A DNA stretch of 12,623 nucleotides from Eubacterium sp. TM05-53 (GCF_003436425.1 NZ_QSPK01000065.1:1-12623), one strand, 5' to 3'. Shown: positions 6,378 through 11,743, counted from the stretch's first letter. The notes: generated by a model from the letters alone, not told the origin. Numbers and translations are program-made.

Positions 6378-6764
6378 TTACTGTTTTTTTGTACTGGCAG
6401 GCGTGCCAGTACTTTTTTTATTCTCTTTTTGAACTCTATCATATTCCATTAGTGCTACAGTATTAACTGTGTGTCGTCCTTTTTCATCTAATAATTTATA
6501 TATGTCCAATAACGATTTCTCGTCTTTGGAAAGATCTTGAGTGTATGTTTCTTTCACCATAGGAACATCGTATCCGATAAGCCATGCTTCGTCGACATGT
6601 AATGCTTTTGCTATAAGATATATTCTATCTTGTTTCGGTTTAGCGTACCCACTCATGTATTGGGAAATAGACGATTTAGGAATACCGGTTTTGTCACTAA
6701 GTTCCTTTGCGGACATTTTATTGTATTTTAATGCTTCTATAATTCTTTCTTTTATTTCTGACAT
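6378..6764 (-). CDS. cI-like phage repressor (XRE family HTH), no protease domain
   Basis: A 128-aa DNA-binding protein. The helix-turn-helix of the XRE/HTH_3 type occupies about residues 5-62 (AKELSDKTGIPKSSISQYMSG as the core, ending with AWLIGYD). The rest is a charged helical tail with no S24 peptidase domain, so it is much shorter than the about 200-aa self-cleaving repressors. Start ATG 6764 is preceded by GAGGTG six bases away; a GTG at 6773 lies inside that ribosome site and is rejected. It diverges from the Cro-like gene across a control region with three operator-like palindromes. By analogy it maintains lysogeny by blocking the early promoter. Without a protease domain, relief would need another route, such as the antirepressor gene nearby. 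Its last codons overlap an opposite-strand terminator hairpin. Confidence 0.85.
   Translation of the reverse strand: MSEIKERIIEALKYNKMSAKELSDKTGIPKSSISQYMSGYAKPKQDRIYLIAKALHVDEAWLIGYDVPMVKETYTQDLSKDEKSLLDIYKLLDEKGRHTVNTVALMEYDRVQKENKKSTGTPASTKKQ
6391..6419 (+). terminator. Plus-strand terminator antisense to the repressor 3' end
   Basis: A perfect 9-bp stem (GTACTGGCA/TGCCAGTAC) with a 4-base GGCG loop is followed by seven T on the plus strand. On the minus strand the hairpin is followed by A residues, so it cannot terminate the repressor mRNA. It lies inside the repressor's last codons and would stop plus-strand transcription entering from the host side. Confidence 0.65.
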
Positions 6765-6784
6765 AGTATTCACCTCACAATTTA

Positions 6785-6813
6785 ATTATATGGAACACAA
6801 ATAGGTAAATCAA
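6785..6813 (-). promoter_or_regulatory. Repressor promoter
   Basis: On the minus strand: TTGATT (6808-6813), 17-base spacer, perfect TATAAT (6785-6790), leading to the repressor start about 20 bases on. Operator O1 begins a few bases upstream of the -35 box. Confidence 0.75.
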
Positions 6814-6847
6814 CACAAAAGTTCAATAAAATTAAACAATTGTGTTG
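6811..6847. promoter_or_regulatory. Operator O1 with extended palindrome
   Basis: The 21-bp core at 6819-6839 reads AAGTTCAA-N5-TTAAACAA, a weaker version of O2 and O3. It is framed by a perfect 8-bp inverted repeat (CAACACAA at 6811-6818, TTGTGTTG at 6840-6847) sharing the same centre (6829). The outer arms touch the -35 boxes of both divergent promoters. Confidence 0.65.
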
Positions 6848-6873
6848 ACAAAAAAGTTTAATAAAGTTAAACT
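6845..6873 (+). promoter_or_regulatory. Early (cro/antirepressor) promoter
   Basis: Perfect TTGACA (6845-6850), 17-base spacer, TAAACT (6868-6873). The spacer and -10 box lie inside operator O2, so repressor bound there would exclude RNA polymerase. Confidence 0.75.
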
Positions 6874-6874
6874 T
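6854..6874. promoter_or_regulatory. Operator O2
   Basis: Perfect 8-bp inverted repeat AAGTTTAA-N5-TTAAACTT (21 bp), covering the spacer and -10 of the early promoter. Centre is 35 bases from the O1 centre. Confidence 0.75.
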
Positions 6875-6902
6875 TAGGTGTCAGTCGAAGGAGGGTAAGG
6901 AA

Positions 6903-7118
6903 ATGAAATTTGATTTTAATGCTTTAAAAGCAAAAATGATTGAAAAATACGGCAGTCAAAATCAATTTGCAGAAGCATTTGGGACATCTGAAAACACAAT
7001 GTCGCGAAAAATGTGTAGCAAAACGCCGTTTTCACGGGATGATATCGTTAAAATATGCGATATGCTAGATATTCCAAAAGAAGAAGTAGGGTATTATTTT
7101 TTTACAAAAGAAGTTTAA
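6903..7118 (+). CDS. Cro-like phage regulator (DUF739-like)
   Basis: A 71-aa protein with a helix-turn-helix at about residues 18-42 (NQFAEAFGTSENTMSRKM) and a short C-terminal extension. Size and sequence style match Cro-like DUF739 proteins of Firmicute phages; the family name is from memory. ATG 6903 follows AGGAGG with 8 bases between. It is the first gene after the early promoter and probably competes with the repressor for the same operators. Its stop codon lies inside the third operator palindrome, so its 3' end is under dual constraint. Confidence 0.82.
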   Translation: MKFDFNALKAKMIEKYGSQNQFAEAFGTSENTMSRKMCSKTPFSRDDIVKICDMLDIPKEEVGYYFFTKEV

Positions 7119-7131
7119 TATAGTTAAACTT
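7111..7131. promoter_or_regulatory. Operator O3 overlapping the cro stop codon
   Basis: AAGTTTAA-N5-TTAAACTT, differing from O2 at only one position (the central N5 is TATAG here and TAAAG there). It lies 236 bases downstream of the early promoter, between cro and the antirepressor gene, where it could act as a roadblock or a looping partner. Confidence 0.75.
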
Positions 7132-7166
7132 AAACTGTTTGATAGAAAAGAAAGGAGATTAAATTA

Positions 7167-7919
7167 ATGAACGAAATTCAATTGTTTACATTTAACAATG
7201 AACAAGTGAGGACGCTTCTTATTAATAATGAGCCGTGGTTTATCGGAAAAGACGTAGCACAAATTTTGGGATATTCAAATCCACGAGATGCATTATCAAA
7301 ACATGTAGAAAACGAAGATAAAGATAGCGTCGCGATTCGCGACTCCATCGGTCGAATGCAAAAAACACCAATCATCAATGAATCCGGAGTATATGCATTA
7401 ATCTTTGGATCTAAATTACCGGATGCTAAGAAGTTCAAACACTGGGTAACTGGTGAGGTGTTACCACAACTAAGAAAGACCGGAAGTTACTCCGCAAAAG
7501 AAATGAGTAGCGAAGAATTGATGGCAAAAGCTTTTATTGAAGCTAAATCGATAATGGAACGGCAAAATAAGGAGATTATCGAAATGAAACCAAAAGCATT
7601 ATTTGCAGATACTGTAGCAGCAAGCAATAGTTCAATCTTAGTTGGACAAGAGGCTAAATTGATTAGTCAGAGTGGATGCAAGATTGGACAGAATCGTTTC
7701 TTTGCGTGGTTGCGTGAGAATGGTTATTTGTGTTCTAAAGGTGATAACTACAACATGCCAACGCAGAGATCAAGAGAGATGAATCTAATCGAAATCAGAA
7801 TTAGAACAGTAACAAATCCAGATGGATCTGTAAGAGAAACTAAAACGCCAATGATTACTGGTAAAGGACAGATTTATTTTCTGAATAAATTCAAAGCAGA
7901 GGTTTCTGAATGTCAATAG
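7167..7919 (+). CDS. ant: Phage antirepressor (Bro-N plus KilAC/ANT domains)
   Basis: A 250-aa protein. The Bro-N domain covers about residues 2-108, with the typical motifs PWFIGKDVAQILGY, INESGVYALIF and KHWVTGEVLPQLRKTG. A helical linker (110-142) leads to a KilAC-type C-terminal domain (about 143-246, with VGQEAKLI, IGQNRFFAWLRENGYL and TGKGQIYFLNKF). Length is typical for such antirepressors. Start ATG 7167 follows AAAGGAG. It is the second gene of the early operon, after cro and O3. Proteins of this type bind or bypass the phage repressor and promote lytic growth; a target in this element is inferred. It overlaps the next gene by 10 bases, so the two are probably translationally coupled. 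Confidence 0.9.
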   Translation: MNEIQLFTFNNEQVRTLLINNEPWFIGKDVAQILGYSNPRDALSKHVENEDKDSVAIRDSIGRMQKTPIINESGVYALIFGSKLPDAKKFKHWVTGEVLPQLRKTGSYSAKEMSSEELMAKAFIEAKSIMERQNKEIIEMKPKALFADTVAASNSSILVGQEAKLISQSGCKIGQNRFFAWLRENGYLCSKGDNYNMPTQRSREMNLIEIRIRTVTNPDGSVRETKTPMITGKGQIYFLNKFKAEVSECQ

Positions 7920-8212
7920 ATGTTGTAGATGTTGTAGGACTTACGTTTCTATATTGTGCAATTGGATATTTTACGTATTTCTATTACGCATATGACGTTG
8001 TTACAAACAAATCAAAAACAATTTCTTACGACGATTATCCGGTTCAAATTGTACTGCTGCATCCGATATTTATAGTTATTGCATTGTGTAAATTCATTAA
8101 GAAGCAAAGTGTGAAATCTGTAGAATTCGTAATCAAGATTACGGATTATTCGGATAAGAAACGTAGAAAGGAAGATAAGAGTGAGCGAATATCAAAAGCG
8201 AGTGAAGATTGA
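7910..8212 (+). CDS. Small membrane protein, unknown function
   Basis: A 100-aa protein with two hydrophobic segments (about residues 8-28 and 43-62) and a strongly basic C-terminal tail (80-100) with many Lys, Arg, Asp and Glu. The tail is expected to be cytoplasmic. No family is recognised. ATG 7910 overlaps the antirepressor stop by 10 bases, and the end overlaps the methyltransferase by 32 bases, so it belongs to the early operon. Small two-pass proteins in this position sometimes act on superinfection or cell physiology, but nothing in the sequence supports a specific role. Confidence 0.75.
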   Translation: MSIDVVDVVGLTFLYCAIGYFTYFYYAYDVVTNKSKTISYDDYPVQIVLLHPIFIVIALCKFIKKQSVKSVEFVIKITDYSDKKRRKEDKSERISKASED

Positions 8213-8993
8213 ATTGTTCAACGATCACTTTGAAAATGCTAAAAGATACCAAATCCCACGTGCCCAACTAATCATTGCAGATATTCCATATAACATTGGT
8301 AAAAACGCATATGGCAGCAGAAGCGATTGGTACGTGGGGGGGGACAATAAAAATGGAGAATCAAAGAAAGCTAATAGTGAATTCTTTGATACTGATAAGG
8401 ATTTTAAAATCTATAATTTCTTCAATTTTTGTACTCGATTATTAAAGAAAGAGCCGAAGGAAAAAGGACAAGCGCCATGCATGATCATATTTTGTTCATG
8501 GCAACAGTTGAATGAGATTACAGAGTATTCAAAACAATTTGGTTTCAAACATACGCAGCCATTGTTCTTTGTAAAGAAATCATCATCGCAAGTGCTTAAA
8601 GCGAATATGCGAATTGTAGGTGCTACCGAATGCGCTTTAGTTCTTTGGCGTGACAAATTGCCTAAATTTAGAAATGGTAGACAAATTGGAGAAGATGGAA
8701 AACCGATTAAGGGTACTGGAAGAATGATTAAAGATTGGTTTGAGTTTGAACGTGATGGAAAAGATATACCAAAGATTCATCCAACACAAAAGCCGGTAAA
8801 TCTGTTGAAACAGTTGATTGAGATTTATACGGACGAAGGGGACGTAGTTATTGATCCAGTAGCTGGAAGTTGTTCAACGCTTAGAGCTTGTGCGGAACTA
8901 AAAAGAAGTTGCTATGGATTTGAAATTAAAAAGAACTTCTATAACGACGCAAAAGAAAAAATGTTGTCCAACGTAGAATCACAGTTGTTTTAA
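8181..8993 (+). CDS. Orphan DNA methyltransferase, beta class (N6-A or N4-C)
   Basis: A 270-aa protein of the N4/N6 methylase family. Motif IV comes first (DIPYNIG, 34-40, in place of the usual DPPYNIG), then a central target-recognition region, HPTQKP (200-205), and the cofactor motif I near the C-terminus (DPVAGSCST, 225-233, where the usual form is DPFxGSGTT). Motif order IV to I defines the beta class. The catalytic P and Y remain, but Ile35 and Cys231 are unusual substitutions. GTG 8181 is used, preceded by AAAGGA; a GTG at 8202 has a poorer site. No restriction enzyme gene is nearby, so it is probably a phage protection or regulatory methylase. A run of eight G at 8336-8343 (codons 52-55) makes the gene prone to frameshifting. 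Its target sequence cannot be told. Confidence 0.88.
   Translation: MSEYQKRVKIELFNDHFENAKRYQIPRAQLIIADIPYNIGKNAYGSRSDWYVGGDNKNGESKKANSEFFDTDKDFKIYNFFNFCTRLLKKEPKEKGQAPCMIIFCSWQQLNEITEYSKQFGFKHTQPLFFVKKSSSQVLKANMRIVGATECALVLWRDKLPKFRNGRQIGEDGKPIKGTGRMIKDWFEFERDGKDIPKIHPTQKPVNLLKQLIEIYTDEGDVVIDPVAGSCSTLRACAELKRSCYGFEIKKNFYNDAKEKMLSNVESQLF
8336..8343 (+). repeat. G8 homopolymer inside the methyltransferase gene
   Basis: Eight consecutive G encode the end of Val52, Gly53, Gly54 and the first base of Asp55. One extra G gives a TAA within a few codons; one fewer gives a stop at 8443-8445. Such tracts are typical slipped-strand switches and stand out in this AT-rich DNA. Confidence 0.85.
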
Positions 8994-9008
8994 ATAAGGA
9001 GAACGAGA

Positions 9009-9278
9009 GTGAACGTATTGTTTATTAGAAGTCAAAATAAAGAAAGTATTAGGCAAGCATGTGAGTTCAGAATAAATAGCCATGACAACATGTTTGTCGT
9101 ATCAGCTATAACAGCTCGTGGCAACGTGGAAAACCTAGGTAGTTATACCACTTACGAGAAAGCAATGAAAGTCATGGATATGATCCAATGGCATCTGGAT
9201 GAGGGTGTGTTTGAAATGCCGGCAGACGATGATGTCGAAGAATTATATAACTCATGCGAAGCGTTATTTAATTATTAA
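9009..9278 (+). CDS. Hypothetical small early phage protein
   Basis: An 89-aa acidic protein, GTG start at 9009 after AAGGAG (good spacing). It begins with a predicted beta strand (MNVLFIRSQNKESI), has a conserved-looking core with LGSYTTYEKAMKVMDMIQWHL (read as two pieces of about ten residues, 48-67) and an acidic C-terminus. The pattern of a short beta unit followed by a T-x-E-K-A helix is common in uncharacterised proteins of Firmicute phages. No catalytic motif is visible. It is 15 bases after the methyltransferase and in the same operon. Confidence 0.7.
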   Translation: MNVLFIRSQNKESIRQACEFRINSHDNMFVVSAITARGNVENLGSYTTYEKAMKVMDMIQWHLDEGVFEMPADDDVEELYNSCEALFNY

Positions 9279-9302
9279 AAAGAAAAGTGGAGGAAATAAA
9301 AA

Positions 9303-9383
9303 ATGCCTAATTGGCGTGAATTCTGTGGACAGAAGTTAATATTTGAAGAAATTCAGCAGCAGATCAAGGAGTTAGGTTGGTAA
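9303..9383 (+). CDS. 26-aa small protein, coupled to the next gene
   Basis: ATG 9303 follows GGAGGAAAT with suitable spacing; the product is MPNWREFCGQKLIFEEIQQQ followed by six residues ending in Trp. The stop overlaps the next start as TAATG, so it either is a genuine micro-protein or serves mainly to bring ribosomes to the next gene, which has no strong site of its own. An amphipathic helix is likely. Confidence 0.5.
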   Translation: MPNWREFCGQKLIFEEIQQQIKELGW

Positions 9384-9733
9384 TGAGTGCAAAAAAATAT
9401 CATTGGATGTTCAGTGATCTTAAATATTCGAACAATTTGAATTTATATTGCGACATGTTTTGCAAGGGCGAAAAACCATTCGCATGTATCAGAAGAAATC
9501 CATTCCGAGCTGGAGGTCGCGATACAAAACCATACATTTGTACTTTTTGCGAAAAATTGCAATTCGAAACTAAGTTCTTAAAATCTACAACACTCCAAGA
9601 CGCAAAGAAAGAAGTAGAGGCTTTAGTTATTGAGAGACTAGCCAAACGAATTATTAGTTTACGCAATGAAATAGAAGAAACTGAAATGGTCATAGAAGAT
9701 TTTAGACAAGGTGCAGATAATGGCAAACAATGA
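9383..9733 (+). CDS. Hypothetical Cys-containing early phage protein
   Basis: A 116-aa protein starting at ATG 9383, which overlaps the preceding stop (TAATG); the TTG at 9377 is rejected. The N-terminal half has Cys at YCDMFC (about 24-28), FAC (35) and YICTFC (about 52-55), which might bind zinc. The C-terminal half (about 68-108) is a long charged helix, likely coiled coil. No family is recognised. It overlaps the next gene by 14 bases within the same operon. Confidence 0.68.
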   Translation: MSAKKYHWMFSDLKYSNNLNLYCDMFCKGEKPFACIRRNPFRAGGRDTKPYICTFCEKLQFETKFLKSTTLQDAKKEVEALVIERLAKRIISLRNEIEETEMVIEDFRQGADNGKQ

Positions 9734-9905
9734 ATTATTGCTAACGGCATTAGCTACAATCGTTACTTTGTTCTGTCCCATATATGACCAAACCGCAATG
9801 TATTTTGATTCTAAGGAATTCATAAAAGAAAAACGTAGTATTGGGGCAATTAAACGAAAGAAATATAAAAAAAATCAAAATGATGAGGTGGATAAGAAAT
9901 TGTGA
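9720..9905 (+). CDS. Small single-pass membrane protein
   Basis: A 61-aa protein with an N-terminal hydrophobic segment (about residues 5-22, LLLTALATIVTLFCPIY) and a Lys-rich tail (about 34-61). ATG 9720 is preferred to the in-frame GTG 9711; both lie inside the preceding gene, so coupling is likely. It ends by overlapping the HNH gene start (GTGA). Unknown function. Confidence 0.62.
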   Translation: MANNELLLTALATIVTLFCPIYDQTAMYFDSKEFIKEKRSIGAIKRKKYKKNQNDEVDKKL

Positions 9906-10261
9906 CAAGAAAACCAATTCCAAAAAAAATCAGAGAACAAGTATATCAAAAATACAACGGCCATTGTGCATATTGTGGGTGTGAACTTGAATACAAAGAT
10001 ATGCAGGTTGATCATGTAGTTTCGGTATACGGAAACAACGGAAGCAATGACATTGAAAATCTTATGCCAGCTTGCAGAATGTGCAACTTCTATAAAAGCA
10101 CGTTTTCTATAGATGTATTTAGAAAACATTTAGAATCATTGCATGAAAGATTAAGAAAGCCATTTATATATCGCTTGGCATTAAAATACAGATTAATTAG
10201 TGAGCATAAAAACAAAGTTGTTTTTTATTTTGAAAAGGAGAAAGAAAATGGAGCAAGATGA
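9902..10261 (+). CDS. HNH endonuclease
   Basis: A 119-aa protein with a complete HNH nuclease domain: CAYC (22-25), the catalytic DH pair (D37-H38, in QVDHVV), the Asn of ENL (53) and CRMC (58-61) forming the structural zinc site with the first CxxC, followed by N62. The C-terminal 50 residues are basic and helical. It nicks or cuts double-stranded DNA. GTG 9902 overlaps the preceding stop; GAGGTGG is about 11 bases upstream, a slightly long spacing, so coupling probably helps. In early operons such genes may be solitary homing-type nucleases or phage DNA-processing enzymes; the usual HNH gene near terminase is a different setting. Confidence 0.85.
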   Translation: MTRKPIPKKIREQVYQKYNGHCAYCGCELEYKDMQVDHVVSVYGNNGSNDIENLMPACRMCNFYKSTFSIDVFRKHLESLHERLRKPFIYRLALKYRLISEHKNKVVFYFEKEKENGAR

Positions 10262-10643
10262 GTTAACAATTTGTCAGTGCATTGAATACTTGGATTCAAT
10301 TGTTGGTGATGATAAGAATGTTAAAGATTGCCTAGATTACATTGAACGCAAGGCGAAAGCCATGGATAAAAAGTTAAGAGATTACAAAAGCATTTTTGAA
10401 GAAGAACATCCATTAGATGGTAATTCATTTAATTTCTCGCATTTTAATCCTTACTCAAAAAGTACTTTAAAAAGAATGACCAAAGATGAATTAATTGATC
10501 ACATTAACATTCTTTATATCAATTGGAAAAATACTGATAACACGTGTGAGCGTATAAGCAGGTTAGCCAAACAGTTGTATGAAAAATTAGAACAAGGGCG
10601 TAGCGAAAACGCTAAAAAATTGGAGGATAAGGAAAATGAATAA
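10248..10643 (+). CDS. Hypothetical helical early phage protein
   Basis: A 131-aa acidic, mostly alpha-helical protein. ATG 10248 follows AAAAGGAG (10234-10240); an in-frame upstream start at 10200 lies within the HNH gene with no ribosome site and is rejected. It overlaps the HNH gene by 14 bases and the next gene by 8. Residues 74-98 contain a segment TKDELIDHINILYINWKN, suggestive of a small helical bundle; the C-terminus is a charged coil. No known family is recognised. Confidence 0.7.
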   Translation: MEQDELTICQCIEYLDSIVGDDKNVKDCLDYIERKAKAMDKKLRDYKSIFEEEHPLDGNSFNFSHFNPYSKSTLKRMTKDELIDHINILYINWKNTDNTCERISRLAKQLYEKLEQGRSENAKKLEDKENE

Positions 10644-11001
10644 GAATTTATGCAATACATGTATCGCAACAGAATTTATGTGCGAACAAGATTTAATCGC
10701 AATGGTTTTAGTTAAACAATATGCGATTGATCATATGGATAAGTCAGACAAGGACTATCAAAAGAATATTGATGAGCTGCAAGTGTTTACTTGCTGGAAG
10801 AATAAAACGTTGCAGAATTGGAAATTTCTTATCAGTACAAACCTACCGGATGGAATGTACTACGAAGTCACATTCAATGGAGATAAGCGAGAATGGTATT
10901 TAGACGCATACAAGAAGTTCGCTAATGAATGTACTTCAGAAGAAGTCGCAATCGATTTATTGAGCGCAGAAATTAGTTGCGATTGCAATAAATCAAACTA
11001 A
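10636..11001 (+). CDS. Early phage protein with DUF6275-like C-terminal region
   Basis: A 121-aa protein, ATG 10636 after GGAGGATAAGG. Residues 50-100 contain the pieces KTLQNWKFLISTNLPDG, MYYEVTFNGDK and YLDAYKKFAN, which I recognise as the hallmark of the uncharacterised DUF6275 phage family (from memory, not searched). The N-terminus has a CNTC pair and the C-terminus a CDC, which might bind a metal and are not, to my knowledge, standard for the family. Function unknown. Last plus-strand gene before the zinc-ribbon cassette. Confidence 0.7.
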   Translation: MNKNLCNTCIATEFMCEQDLIAMVLVKQYAIDHMDKSDKDYQKNIDELQVFTCWKNKTLQNWKFLISTNLPDGMYYEVTFNGDKREWYLDAYKKFANECTSEEVAIDLLSAEISCDCNKSN

Positions 11002-11051
11002 TAAAATTTGAGATAGATAATTCGTTAAAGGTTTCAGATGAATGTAGAAAG

Positions 11052-11074
11052 AAAAAAGCACTCATTTGAGTGCT
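11052..11074 (-). terminator. Terminator of the zinc-ribbon gene
   Basis: A perfect 7-bp stem (AGCACTC/GAGTGCT) with ATTT loop is followed by six T on the minus strand, nine bases after the zinc-ribbon gene's stop. On the plus strand it is preceded by A residues and has no T run, so early-operon transcripts should read through. Confidence 0.8.
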
Positions 11075-11082
11075 TACGGAAC

Positions 11083-11268
11083 TTATTCGATATCAATATC
11101 TAAATTTAAATTTACTTGCTCATTGCAATGAGGACACGTGTTCAAGCCTTCTTTGGCAGAGAAGGGTTTATGACAGAACGGACATTCAACATCATATTCA
11201 GAATCACGTAATTCTTCATCAGCAATCTCTAAAGCAGCTTTCAAGATATCATCTGAAAACGTAGACAT
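11083..11268 (-). CDS. Small zinc-ribbon protein, divergent accessory gene
   Basis: A 61-aa acidic protein with a helical N-terminus (FSDDILKAALEIADEEL) and a rubredoxin/zinc-ribbon pair, CPFC (29-32) and CPHC (45-48), likely to bind one zinc. Start ATG 11268 follows GAGGTG. It points against the surrounding early genes, with its own extended -10 promoter and its own terminator, so it can be expressed in the lysogen. Its start region (GTGAGGTGATACTATGTC) almost equals that of the repressor gene, differing by one inserted A. Function unknown; a role in lysogenic physiology or regulation is inferred from layout. Confidence 0.78.
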   Translation of the reverse strand: MSTFSDDILKAALEIADEELRDSEYDVECPFCHKPFSAKEGLNTCPHCNEQVNLNLDIDIE

Positions 11269-11295
11269 AGTATCACCTCACTTTCCATTTTATAA

Positions 11296-11304
11296 ATTAT
11301 ATCA
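11296..11304 (-). promoter_or_regulatory. Extended -10 promoter of the zinc-ribbon gene
   Basis: On the minus strand TGATATAAT gives an extended -10 (TG-N-TATAAT), about 30 bases upstream of the start codon. The best -35-like sequence (TTTACA) sits about 20 bases off, too far for a standard promoter, consistent with the extended form. Confidence 0.55.
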
Positions 11305-11345
11305 ACATTTAAAGAAAAATGTGTAAAACACTAGAAGGAGAACAT

Positions 11346-11474
11346 ATGGAAAATAAAGTACAAGAGATTCACGTTAAGATCGTGATTGACAATCTGGATG
11401 AAATTAAAAAACAGATTGAAGAATTAGGAAAAGCAATTGATGCTCCTAAATTTGTAGTAGAAAAAGCGGAATAA
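11346..11474 (+). CDS. 42-aa small early phage protein
   Basis: ATG 11346 follows AGAAGGAG. The product begins MENKVQEIHVKIVIDNLDEI and forms one strand followed by a charged helix. Short proteins with this 'V-x-I-x-I-D-x-L-D-E' opening occur in many Firmicute phages; the function is not known. It begins a group of plus-strand genes after the zinc-ribbon cassette. Confidence 0.62.
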   Translation: MENKVQEIHVKIVIDNLDEIKKQIEELGKAIDAPKFVVEKAE

Positions 11475-11492
11475 AGCAGAAGGAAGAAAAGC

Positions 11493-11726
11493 ATGAAACG
11501 AATGGATGAATTAAAAAAGATGGATGCAACTCAATTGGATGATGAATTAATTGTAATGGTTCATAAAATTCAGTCAATGATGAGCAAGGATGAAAAAGTA
11601 GATAGCAATGTGACTTTGGAGGTCATGGGACAAATCTTATATACGGTAAGAGTTGCTAAGTTAGCTGGCGCAAAAGGAGTATTGGAATACGCTCAGAAAG
11701 AAGCGGAAGGAAAGAACATGTGTTAA
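11493..11726 (+). CDS. Hypothetical helical early phage protein
   Basis: A 77-aa protein that looks all-helical, with ATG 11493 after AGAAGGAAG. It is Met- and Lys-rich, with no motif that I recognise. The preceding gene is 18 bases away and the next 17 bases, so it belongs to the same transcription unit. Confidence 0.68.
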   Translation: MKRMDELKKMDATQLDDELIVMVHKIQSMMSKDEKVDSNVTLEVMGQILYTVRVAKLAGAKGVLEYAQKEAEGKNMC

Positions 11727-11743
11727 AGAATTGAGGTGTAACA

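Noticed and set aside
6391..6412. Hairpin as terminator of the repressor gene
   Set aside because: On the repressor's strand it is followed by A residues and lies before the stop codon; it fits only the plus strand.
8181..8993. Methyltransferase as half of a restriction-modification pair
   Set aside because: No restriction endonuclease fits next to it; the HNH gene is about 900 bases away among unrelated early genes and looks like a generic small HNH protein.
9400..9750. 116-codon minus-strand frame opposite the early gene at 9383
   Set aside because: The plus-strand gene is in operon order with proper coupling; the minus frame has no promoter or ribosome site.
10200..10247. Upstream start for the gene at 10248
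   Set aside because: It lies inside the HNH gene and has no ribosome site, whereas ATG 10248 has AAAAGGAG at ideal spacing.
11306..11323. ACATTT...AAATGT inverted repeat before the gene at 11346
   Set aside because: Short, AT-rich and imperfect; expected by chance in this composition. It does not match the operator consensus.
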